64,000 nucleotides of DNA. It comes from Jatrophihabitans sp. GAS493. GTDB lineage: Bacteria > Actinomycetota > Actinomycetes > Mycobacteriales > Jatrophihabitantaceae. The stretch covers positions 4,449,568 to 4,513,567 of the forward strand of contig NZ_LT907982.1 in NCBI RefSeq assembly GCF_900230215.1, written 5' to 3'. The translations under genes and the position numbers were made by a program. The notes under the pieces are model-generated. The model made no database searches and had not been told where the DNA came from. It worked only from the letters and a program-made list of their open reading frames with translations. Of the stretch, positions 38,817 through 47,230 are shown piece after piece (positions within the stretch are counted from its first letter, which is position 1; every line of letters begins with the position of its first letter).

Positions 38817-39606
38817 GCTCCCCCAGCCAGGTCAGGCAGGCAGTAGCGACCTCACGCCACCCGCCGTCGATGGTCAGCGAGTGGCCCCGACCTTCGAACT
38901 CCACCAGTTCGGTGACCGCGGCCGAATGCCGGTACTGCTTCAATGTGGACTTCGTGATCGCCTCGGGAACAGTGTGGTCCTGACCGCCCATGATCAGCAG
39001 GAGCGGGCCGCGCTTCTCATTGCCCGTCTCCACCTTGGCCGGCGAGTGCAGCGAGAAGTTCGCGGCGGCCGCCTCGAATAGTGGCCGCCCCGGCGCGGCG
39101 ATCACCCACTTTTCATAGAGCGCGTCTGACTCCTCCTCGGTGAGGGCGTTGCCGAAGCTGTAGCGAAACTGCTCAGCGGAGAGGGTGACGGCCTTGTGCT
39201 TGTTGGCCGGATTCTTGAAGACCGGCAGCGTCGAGCGCAGCGCCGACAGCGGCAGCGGAAGCACCCCCTTGATCTGGGCGGCGTCGATGGCGATCGCGGC
39301 CGCCGCGTAGTCCTCGCCGAGTAGTTTCTCGGCGATCATGCCTCCGAAGGAGTGTCCGATGAGGATCGGCTTCTCTTCGAGTTGATCGATGAACGCGCGG
39401 TAGTGGGCGGTCACGTCCTCGATGCCGAAGTTGGCGACGCTGTCAGGGGTGGCTCGAGTCTCGGCGACGGTGACCTGATCGCCCGGCCAGCCCGGCGCAC
39501 TAGGCCGGTAGCCAGAATCGGCGAATAGTTGCACCCAGGGGTCCCACGCGGCGCTGTGCAGCCAGAGGCCGTGGATGAAGACGACAGGAGTTGCCGAGTC
39601 GGTCAT
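38806..39606 (-). CDS. alpha/beta hydrolase
   Basis: 266 residues from the ATG at 39606. The fold has VVFIHGLWLHSAAWDPW (oxyanion region), the nucleophile elbow ILIGHSFGGMIAEKLL near residue 97, and the His-bearing end VEFEGRGHSLTIDGGW; an acidic residue follows MGGQDHTVPEA. No signal peptide. It is divergent from a secreted alpha/beta hydrolase of similar type across a 172-base gap that holds a candidate LAL-regulator site. Substrate unknown. The stop falls within a 10-bp repeat array. Confidence 0.88.
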
Positions 39607-39676
39607 GAGCGAGTCCAATCCGAATTTGTCTGCACTTACGAAGGAATCCTCTTCGAGACCGGGTCGGAGCGCTTGC

Positions 39677-39718
39677 GTCAGGTGACTGAAGTCGGAGCGG
39701 GGAGTGACGGCCTAGCGT
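39677..39718 (+). promoter_or_regulatory. candidate LAL-regulator site and promoter of the secreted hydrolase gene
   Basis: GTCAGGTGACTGAAGTC at 39677-39693 contains the inverted repeat TCAG-GTGA-CTGA and matches a site near the third LAL gene (49863-49879) at 14 of 17 bases. A -10-like TAGCGT is at 39713-39718, and the motif overlaps where the -35 would be, the position expected for an activator. Confidence 0.45.
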
Positions 39719-39778
39719 CAATCCCCATAGCGAAGTTCGCCGCCCCGGGCGGTCCCCCCAATGGAGAGAAGAACTCAA

Positions 39779-40612
39779 ATGCCTGAAAAGAAGCCACTTC
39801 ACCATCGACGACGGTTGACCACACTCGCACTTGGCGTAGCCACGGCCGCCGGGCTGGTTGCGTTGACCACCGGCGGCGCCGACGCCCATCCCACCCCACG
39901 CAAGCCCAAGCCGACCGTCGTCCTGGTTCACGGGGCCTGGGCCGACAGCTCCAGTTGGGACGGTGTGGTGGGACGCCTGCAGTCTGACGGGTACGAGGTC
40001 GATGTCTTCCCGACCCCCCTTCGCAGTCTCACCGATGATGCGGCCTACCTGCGCGTCTACCTCACCGCGATCAGCGGCCCAATCGTGCTCGTGGGTCACT
40101 CCTACGGGGGCGCGGTGATCACCGACGCCGCCACCGGCAACGGAAACGTCAAGGAATTGGTGTACATCGACGCCTTCGCACCCGACGAGGGGCAGGCGGT
40201 GAACCAACTCGTCGGGGCGACCTCGGTCGTGGCAAACCCCGATCCGACCAAGGTGTTCTCCTTCGTCCCGGCGACATCGCCGAATCCCGATCTTTACGTA
40301 CTGCCCAGCGTTTTCGTAAGCTCGGTGGCCAATGATCTGCCGGCCCGGCAGGCGAGAGTATTGGCCGCAACGCAACGGCCGATCGCCGCCGATGCGCTGA
40401 AGACGGCGTCGACGACACCTGCGTGGCGCAGCATTCCGTCCTGGTACGAGGTCGGCACCATCGACAAGGTCATTCCACCCGAAGCCCAACTCGCGATGGC
40501 GGCGACCGCCCACTCTCACGTCGTGAAGGTCCGGAGCTCGCACCTGCCGATGATCTCGCAGCCCAAGGCGGTCACCCGCACGATTGAGGCGGCGGCCGCC
40601 AGCCTCGACTAG
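39779..40612 (+). CDS. secreted alpha/beta hydrolase
   Basis: 277 residues from the ATG at 39779 (GGAGAG upstream). A basic N-terminus with RRR and a hydrophobic stretch ending ADA before His form a signal peptide (about 1-36). The mature protein starts with a Pro/Lys-rich linker and has VVLVHGAWADSSSWDGV, the nucleophile motif VLVGHSYGGAVITDAA (near residue 108) and the C-terminal catalytic His in RSSHLPMISQP. It belongs to the EstC/MhpC-like hydrolases. Followed after 55 bases by an NADP-dependent oxidoreductase gene, and both probably share the promoter upstream. Confidence 0.9.
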   Translation: MPEKKPLHHRRRLTTLALGVATAAGLVALTTGGADAHPTPRKPKPTVVLVHGAWADSSSWDGVVGRLQSDGYEVDVFPTPLRSLTDDAAYLRVYLTAISGPIVLVGHSYGGAVITDAATGNGNVKELVYIDAFAPDEGQAVNQLVGATSVVANPDPTKVFSFVPATSPNPDLYVLPSVFVSSVANDLPARQARVLAATQRPIAADALKTASTTPAWRSIPSWYEVGTIDKVIPPEAQLAMAATAHSHVVKVRSSHLPMISQPKAVTRTIEAAAASLD

Positions 40613-40667
40613 GCAATCAGAGGGCAATCAAAGGGCAACCGAGAACGAGAGCCAAAGGAGACGAGAG

Positions 40668-41588
40668 ATGCCGACCATGCAAGCGATCCGAGCGCACTCG
40701 CGGGGAGGGGCTGAGAATCTTCACCTGGAGTCCGCACCGGTACCGGAGCCGCAGGATGACGAGGTACTCATCGCCGTCCACGCCACGGCGATCACCTACG
40801 ACGAGCTGCTGTGGGACGAGTCGTGGACACGCAACGGCATTGACCGAACGCCGATCATCCCGTCGCATGAGGTCTCCGGAACGGTGGCCGGCATCGGAGC
40901 AGCCGTCTTCGACTTGGCGGTTGGAGACGACGTCTACGGCTTGATCGAGTTCGACCGGGACGGCGCCGCGGCGCAGTACGTCACCGTCCCGGCGGCTGAT
41001 CTGGCCCGGAAGCCGGCCAGCATCGACCACGTGCAATCCGCGGCACTTCCGTTGGCTGCGCTCACCGCGTGGCAGGCGTTGGTCGACCACGCGAAGCTCG
41101 TGGTCGGTGAGTCGGTGCTCGTCACCGGAGGGGCCGGTGGCGTCGGGGCCTACGTCGTGCAGCTCGCGCACCACTTCGGCGCCCAGGTGAGCGCCACCAT
41201 CAGCAATGGTGACGCAGACGAGTACGTCTGGGAGCTGGGTGCCGATGAGGTGTTCGTCCTGGAGGCGCTGGGCACCTTCGACGTCGTCATCGACACCGTG
41301 GGCGGCGCCGCGCTGGCGGCGGCCTACTCCCACCTGCGGGACGGCGGCCGGCTGATCACGCTCTCGGCGCCCCCGGCGCCAGAGCTGAAGCAAGGGCGCA
41401 ATGTACGGGATGAGTTCTTCGTCGTCCGCCCGAACCGCGCGCAGCTGGAGAAGATCGCCGCCCTCGTCGACGCCGGAACGCTGAAGTCGCTCGTCGGCGA
41501 GACCTTCCCGTTGGCCGAGACGGCCACCGCCTATGCCGATCGCGGCCGCCACGGTGGCCCGGGTAAGACAGTGCTCATTGTTCGGTGA
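40668..41588 (+). CDS. NADP-dependent MDR oxidoreductase
   Basis: 306 residues from the ATG at 40668, which has AAAGGAG at good distance. GroES-like N-terminus (EVLIAVHATAITYDELLW, PSHEVSGTVAGIG), then the Rossmann motif SVLVTGGAGGVGAYVVQLAHHFGA at about 148-171. No zinc-binding residues, so it is of the quinone oxidoreductase type. Transcribed with the secreted hydrolase, and convergent with the first LAL regulator gene 14 bases away. Confidence 0.9.
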   Translation: MPTMQAIRAHSRGGAENLHLESAPVPEPQDDEVLIAVHATAITYDELLWDESWTRNGIDRTPIIPSHEVSGTVAGIGAAVFDLAVGDDVYGLIEFDRDGAAAQYVTVPAADLARKPASIDHVQSAALPLAALTAWQALVDHAKLVVGESVLVTGGAGGVGAYVVQLAHHFGAQVSATISNGDADEYVWELGADEVFVLEALGTFDVVIDTVGGAALAAAYSHLRDGGRLITLSAPPAPELKQGRNVRDEFFVVRPNRAQLEKIAALVDAGTLKSLVGETFPLAETATAYADRGRHGGPGKTVLIVR

Positions 41589-41601
41589 TCTGAGCCCGGC
41601 T

Positions 41602-44358
41602 CTACCGGCTGTCGCTGTGGAGATACAGCTCGTCCAGCCGCGCAGCGATCTGCCCACGGGTTGAGATCCCGAGCTTGGGAAAGATCCGATAAAGGTGGGA
41701 ACTCACGGTGCGGGGTGAGATATAGAGCTGCTGACCGATCTCTCGATTGCTCATCCCTTGCGAAGCGAGGCGAGCCACCTTCGACTCCTGCACCGACAGC
41801 AGGCTATGCGGCGACCCCGTATTACTGCCCGGCTCGTCGGCAGCGCCTGAGGCCTCCAACTCATCGAGCGCCTCCGCCGCCCATTTCACAGCGCCCAGCC
41901 GCTGAAGGGTCGTCAACGCCGACCGCAGCGGCTCACGCGACTGGCTCACGCGTTGTTGGCGTCGCAGCCATCGACCGTATGCCAGTTGAACGCGGGCCCG
42001 CTGCCACGGCAGGCTGGCCGCCTCTGAGGCCAGGCAGGCCAAGAACAGCTTCTCCGCCGTGTCGTCGGACGCGAGCACTGCTCGGCCGTAGGCGAGGTGC
42101 ATCTGCAACAGCGGCGATCCGCTGCGATCAGCGACCAGCTGCAGATCATCGAGCATCTTTCGAGCCTGAGCCTGCTGCCCGGTGTGAGCTGCCGCCTCAG
42201 CGAGGTAGGAGACCGCGTCGAACTGCTCACGGAAATGATGGCTGGGATCCATCGGGTCGAAGACCCGCCGTAGGGCTGCGTAGGTCTCCCCATGCTTGTC
42301 GGCCGAGATACCGACAATCCCCCGCACGATCTGCGCTCGAGCCAGATAGCGGCTTCCGCTGCGGGCGGCCGGCGAGTGTTCGGTATCGGAGACGAGTTCC
42401 AAGGCGGCGGCGGTCTCTCCGCGCAGAGCCGCGATCTTCGCGGTCGTCGCCATGGCGGCAGCCCGATGGCTCACCGACATCGACGCTACCGACAGCCGCG
42501 CGAACTCGGCCAATGCCGCGGCGGCGCGATCCCAGTCGCCGACCTCGAGCTGCAGATCCGCCACCACACAGAGCGCACGGGCCAGCGGCCCCAAGAGGCC
42601 TCGCTCCCGCAGTAAGACCTCGGCCCGGTCGAGGAACCTCACCGCCGCGGTGTAGTCCCCGACGGCCCGGGCGGCCACGGCGTAGGCGCTCAGCTCCTCC
42701 CCGTCGGTGATCCCCCGCTCGTCGACGGCCTCCAGCGCCGAAATCACTTCCCGGCCGTGGGCCACCGGATCGGCCAGCGCGAGGACGGCGACGCACCGTG
42801 CCTCACTAGACCCCCGCCACAGGCCCTGGGCCAGGGAGATCATGTCGGCGAGCGCGGGCGCCTCGACCGGGGCCGCGCACCGGCGCCGGACGGCCGCGTC
42901 AGCCAGCTCGACGGCCAACGAACGCTCCCCCTCGGCGGTAGCGCGGCGAGCCAGGGCGCAGAGATGAGTGACCCTCAAGCTGTCCGTGATCACGACGCCG
43001 CCGACGTTCTCGTGCAGCAGCTCCGCGCGAACACGGTCGAACTCCGACAGTTCGCTGTTGACGACGCCCTGCAGCAACCGATCCACCTCGTCCGGACGGC
43101 CGAGGCGTGCGGCCTGCCGAGCGGCCAGAAGCAGCCGGCGACCGCGCTCGGCCGGCGACACACTCAACTGCGCAGCTCGCTCCAGCGCCAGGATGGCCGC
43201 TCCGGCCCGCCCGCTCTTGATGCTGGCGGCGGTTGTCGCCTCGAGCTCAGCGGCGATCACGTCGTCGTAGCTGGATGTCCCGAAGGCCCGGTGCCACGCT
43301 CGCCGAAGAGAACTGACAGTGATAACCGCACCTAGGGCTCGGTGGGCGGACTGCCGACGGCTGATCGACTCCTTCTGCACCACCGCCGCCTTCACCAGCG
43401 GGTGGCTGAAAATCACCTGATTCTCATCAAACGAGAGCAGGCCGAGCTGCTGCGCGGGCTCTAGAACCTCGGGGCCGACGCGCCCGCCGCTCATCCGCGC
43501 AGTGGCCGCCAGGATCTCCGGCAGGCTGGCGTCGGAGGCGACCGCCGCGACCAGCAGCACGTCCCGTCCGCTCTGCGGTAGCTCGTGATGGCGTCCGGCG
43601 AAGGCCCGCTCCAGCTGCGGGCTCAGCGAAATGCGGGCCGGGATCGGGCAATCCTTGGTGGTCAGAGTGGGAGGCGCTGCGGCGAGTTCGATCAACGCGA
43701 GTGGGTTGCCCCTCGCGAGGTCGGCTACCGCCTGGCGTTGGCCGGGGTCAAGTCCGGGGGCAAGGCGAGTGAGCAGTCGATGCGCCTCGGCAACATCCAG
43801 ACGGTTCAGGCGCAATTCGCGGAATCCGTCGCCCAATTCGCGCAGCTGCGGTAGCGATGTGGCGGCCGCCACGAAGACGACCCGGGTACCCAGCCGGCGG
43901 GCGACGAACGCGAGAACGTGACGGGTCTGCTCGTCGAGCCACTGAACGTCATCCGCGATGATCACCAACGGATGTCGCGCGGACATTTGGCTAAGCAGAT
44001 TCACCGTAGCGATCGAGACGACGAACCGATCACCGGCTGCGCCATCGTGCATACCGAAGGCGTCGAGCAGAGCGCGACGTTGAACGTCGGGCAACGTTGC
44101 CGTCGAGGCGAGTATCGGACGTAGCAACCGGTGCAATCCGGCGAACGGCAGCTGCCGCTCCGCTTCACTGCCGACGGTGCGCAGCAGCGGGTACCCGGCG
44201 TCCTGGGCCAGCGCGGCGACCGCGGTCAGGCAGGCGGTCTTACCGATGCCGGCCTCGCCGACGAGCAGAATCGCGTCGCCGCGCTCACCGGCCGCCGAGA
44301 CCGCTTCGAAGAGGTCGGCCAGCACCCGGTCACGGCCCACCAGTTCGTGGGTACGCAT
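41602..44358 (-). CDS. LAL-type LuxR-family ATP-binding transcriptional regulator (1)
   Basis: 918 residues from the ATG at 44358 (GGGAGG upstream). Walker A is LVGEAGIGKTACL (about 33-45), Walker B is LVIIADDVQWLDEQ, then a long helical TPR-like region and a C-terminal LuxR helix-turn-helix: LSVQESKVARLASQGMSNREIGQQLYISPRTVSSHLYRIFPKLGI. These large regulators activate genes in response to a small ligand bound by the STAND ATPase region. It is the third of three tandem paralogues and is convergent with the MDR oxidoreductase gene, a plausible target along with the hydrolases beyond. Confidence 0.93.
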   Translation of the reverse strand: MRTHELVGRDRVLADLFEAVSAAGERGDAILLVGEAGIGKTACLTAVAALAQDAGYPLLRTVGSEAERQLPFAGLHRLLRPILASTATLPDVQRRALLDAFGMHDGAAGDRFVVSIATVNLLSQMSARHPLVIIADDVQWLDEQTRHVLAFVARRLGTRVVFVAAATSLPQLRELGDGFRELRLNRLDVAEAHRLLTRLAPGLDPGQRQAVADLARGNPLALIELAAAPPTLTTKDCPIPARISLSPQLERAFAGRHHELPQSGRDVLLVAAVASDASLPEILAATARMSGGRVGPEVLEPAQQLGLLSFDENQVIFSHPLVKAAVVQKESISRRQSAHRALGAVITVSSLRRAWHRAFGTSSYDDVIAAELEATTAASIKSGRAGAAILALERAAQLSVSPAERGRRLLLAARQAARLGRPDEVDRLLQGVVNSELSEFDRVRAELLHENVGGVVITDSLRVTHLCALARRATAEGERSLAVELADAAVRRRCAAPVEAPALADMISLAQGLWRGSSEARCVAVLALADPVAHGREVISALEAVDERGITDGEELSAYAVAARAVGDYTAAVRFLDRAEVLLRERGLLGPLARALCVVADLQLEVGDWDRAAAALAEFARLSVASMSVSHRAAAMATTAKIAALRGETAAALELVSDTEHSPAARSGSRYLARAQIVRGIVGISADKHGETYAALRRVFDPMDPSHHFREQFDAVSYLAEAAAHTGQQAQARKMLDDLQLVADRSGSPLLQMHLAYGRAVLASDDTAEKLFLACLASEAASLPWQRARVQLAYGRWLRRQQRVSQSREPLRSALTTLQRLGAVKWAAEALDELEASGAADEPGSNTGSPHSLLSVQESKVARLASQGMSNREIGQQLYISPRTVSSHLYRIFPKLGISTRGQIAARLDELYLHSDSR

Positions 44359-44497
44359 CGGCCTCCCATCACGCCGCAACGTTCGCTGCTTCCAGGCGGA
44401 TCTCCGACCGGCCGGCAGCCCAGACGTCGGGGCCTCTCTGATTGAGACTACGGCTCAGGCGGCGGTTGGACATCAGTAATGTGACTGTGCAGAGTTC

Positions 44498-47230
44498 CTA
44501 CTCGGCAATGCGATCGGCGAGCTGGGCCCGCGACGTGATACCCAGCTTGGGGAAGATGCGATACAGGTGAGAACCGATCGTGCGCGGCGACAGATAGAGC
44601 TGCTCTCCGATCTCTCGGTTCGACAGTCCATCGGCGGCGAGTCGGGCGATCTGCATCTCCTGCGCCGTGAGTCTCGCCGCCGACGTCTCGACAGCCACCG
44701 CCTGAGTCCGTTCGCCGGCCGCGCGCAGGCCCTCACGAGCCTGCCTCCCCCACTCAACAGCGCCGATGGCATCGAAGGTCGCGACGGCTGACCGAAGCGG
44801 AACCCGCGATTCGACCAGCCGGCGGTTACGTCTGAGCCAGGTTCCGTAGGCGAGTTCGATCCGGGCTCTGGGCCAGGGCCAGCGCGTCAAATCCTGCCGC
44901 AGCCCGTCGAGGAAGAGCTGCTCGGCATGCGCGTTGTCGGCCAGCAGCGGCCTCGCGTAGAGCAGGTGGACATCGAGAATCGGCGAAGGCGTCGTCACCA
45001 CCAAACGCTCGAGGCACTCCACCAGATCGCGAGCCTCGTCCTCCTCGCCGCAGCCGACCGCAGCCTCGACGAGGAACATCACGGCACTTAACTGTTCGCG
45101 GGGGTGATAGCAGCGCTGCGCGGGATCGAACATGGGCACGAGAGCGCGATAGGCATCGGCGTGACGTCCGGACGAGAGGTGGGCGATGCCACGAGAAAGC
45201 TGGACCAGGGATAGGAAGTCGCCCGCCGCCTGCCCCGCGCAGGCCGCCTCGATCTCGTCCGCCAAGCCCAGGGCGACGTCGATGTTGCCGGTGAGGCTCT
45301 CGAAGACCGCCCCAACGATGGCCGTTCCGGTGCGCCACGTCGACTGCCCGGTCTCCTGCGACAGTTGCCGCCCCTCGGCCAGACTCTCGCCGGCGCGCCG
45401 CCAGCTGCCGAGGTCCAGATACACCGCGGCCTGCACGGCCAGCAGGTGGGACAGCAGCCCGAGCTGCCCGCGCTCTCGTAGTTTGGACTCCACCCCGCCG
45501 AAGTAGTCCGCCGCCTGCGCCTCAGCACCGATGGCCCGAGCCGCCATGCCGAGCTGGCGCATCTGATGCACGTCCGAGAGGCCGAAGACGGTGGTTGCCT
45601 CCAGGCGGGCCAGCGTCGTGCGGACATGCCCGAGCGGGTCGGCGACCGCGACCGCGTAGGTGCGGCGGGCGTCGTCCCGGGTGCTCAACGTGGACGCGAC
45701 ACCGGCCACGTGTTCCCGATCGCCGGCGTCGCCGACGGCCCACCAACAGCGCAGCGCCGCGCTGGCGACGAGGTCGAAGGCCAGGTCGCTCTCGCCCATC
45801 GCCGCCGATCTGGTCGCCAGCGTGCACAGCTCACGCACCCGCGCGGAGTCGCCGAGAGTGCCCTCGCTGAACAACTCGCGCAACCATTCGGCCCGGACCC
45901 GGTCCAGTTCGGATAGGTCATTGAGTTCGGCCGCCTCGACGAGGCGGGTCACGAGGTCCGCGCGCCCCAGGCCGAAGGCGTGCTGGGCGGCCAGCAGCAG
46001 CCGCCGCGCCCGGGTACCCGAGGTGCTGGTCAACTCAGCCGAACGCTCCAATGCCGCGATCGCGCTCAGAACGGATCCTCGACCGATGCACTCGAGGTGG
46101 CTGGCGTCCAGGAGGTCCGCGACGGCGTCGTCCGGCGCCTCAACCGACTGCGCCCGGTGCCAGACCCGCCGATACTCCTCGGCGACGAGCACACCGCTCA
46201 TCGCCGCGTGGGCCGCCTGACGGCGGGGCAACGGTTCCACGTGCAGCACAGCCGAGCGAACCAACGGATGCCGGAAGCGGAGGGTCACCTGATCGAATTC
46301 GACCAGTCGGGCCGCCGCCGCCGGCTCCACACTCTCCATCAGCACACCGTGGCCGCACAGCAGCGATGCCCCGGCCAGCACCTCGGCCAGATTCTCCTCG
46401 GCGTTCACGGCGGCAATCAGCAGCACATCACGGGTGATCGACGGCAAGTCGGTGATCCGTGAGGCGAAGGCCTGCTGCAGCCGAGTGGTCAGCGGAACGG
46501 TCGCCGACGCCGACGACAGGATGTCGACTCCCGCTGATCGCCAGACCGCCGGCAGTTCCACCAAGGCGAGCGGGTTTCCGCGCGCCTGGTCCAGCAACGC
46601 GCGCTGGTCGGCGATCGTGAGGCCATCGGCCACCCGCGCGAGGAGTTGCTGGGACGACGCGGTATCCAGTCCGTGGAGGTCGATCTCGAGCGAGCCGGCC
46701 GACGCCATCGCAACTGGGTGGCCGTCACGCACGCCGCAGATCATGATGACCGGGTCATCGCTGAGACGGCGTGAGATGAAGGCCAGCACGTCGTTGGTTG
46801 GGCCGTCCAGCCACTGCAGGTCGTCCACCACCACCACGAGCGGCTCAGACGCAGCCGCATCGACGATCAGCGTCAACGCGGCCAACGCGGTGAGGAAGAG
46901 CTCGGGAGGGGGGCCACCTCGCTCACCGAGGGCAGCCATCAGGGCCCGACGCTGGGCCGCCGGCAACGTTGCCGCGGCGGTCATCAGGGGTCGCAGCAGT
47001 TGGCCAAGACCGGCGAACGGCAGCATCGCCTCCGACTCGACGCCGGACGCCGAGAGTACGAGCGCCTCATTTTCCCGGGCGATCTCCGCGGCTACCCGAA
47101 GAATGCTCGACTTGCCCACGCCAGGTTGGCCCCGGACCAGGACCGCAGCGCCCTCGGCCTTGACGTTGGCGATGAGTCGGCGCAGGACGTCGAGTTCGGC
47201 GTCGCGTCCGATCAGCTCATGCGTGCTCAT
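44498..47230 (-). CDS. LAL-type LuxR-family ATP-binding transcriptional regulator (2)
   Basis: 910 residues. Walker A is LVRGQPGVGKSSIL near residue 32 and Walker B is LVVVVDDLQWLDG. The C-terminal helix-turn-helix is LTAQEMQIARLAADGLSNREIGEQLYLSPRTIGSHLYRIFPKLGI, very similar to that of paralogue 1, so the two may share operator sequences. Its start overlaps the stop of the upstream HTH-less paralogue (ATGA), implying coupled translation. A 139-base gap separates it from paralogue 1. Confidence 0.93.
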   Translation of the reverse strand: MSTHELIGRDAELDVLRRLIANVKAEGAAVLVRGQPGVGKSSILRVAAEIARENEALVLSASGVESEAMLPFAGLGQLLRPLMTAAATLPAAQRRALMAALGERGGPPPELFLTALAALTLIVDAAASEPLVVVVDDLQWLDGPTNDVLAFISRRLSDDPVIMICGVRDGHPVAMASAGSLEIDLHGLDTASSQQLLARVADGLTIADQRALLDQARGNPLALVELPAVWRSAGVDILSSASATVPLTTRLQQAFASRITDLPSITRDVLLIAAVNAEENLAEVLAGASLLCGHGVLMESVEPAAAARLVEFDQVTLRFRHPLVRSAVLHVEPLPRRQAAHAAMSGVLVAEEYRRVWHRAQSVEAPDDAVADLLDASHLECIGRGSVLSAIAALERSAELTSTSGTRARRLLLAAQHAFGLGRADLVTRLVEAAELNDLSELDRVRAEWLRELFSEGTLGDSARVRELCTLATRSAAMGESDLAFDLVASAALRCWWAVGDAGDREHVAGVASTLSTRDDARRTYAVAVADPLGHVRTTLARLEATTVFGLSDVHQMRQLGMAARAIGAEAQAADYFGGVESKLRERGQLGLLSHLLAVQAAVYLDLGSWRRAGESLAEGRQLSQETGQSTWRTGTAIVGAVFESLTGNIDVALGLADEIEAACAGQAAGDFLSLVQLSRGIAHLSSGRHADAYRALVPMFDPAQRCYHPREQLSAVMFLVEAAVGCGEEDEARDLVECLERLVVTTPSPILDVHLLYARPLLADNAHAEQLFLDGLRQDLTRWPWPRARIELAYGTWLRRNRRLVESRVPLRSAVATFDAIGAVEWGRQAREGLRAAGERTQAVAVETSAARLTAQEMQIARLAADGLSNREIGEQLYLSPRTIGSHLYRIFPKLGITSRAQLADRIAE

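Noticed and set aside
39500-40627. A 375-codon minus-strand ORF opposite the secreted hydrolase gene
   Set aside because: No domain and typical shadow composition; the plus-strand gene has signal peptide and catalytic motifs.
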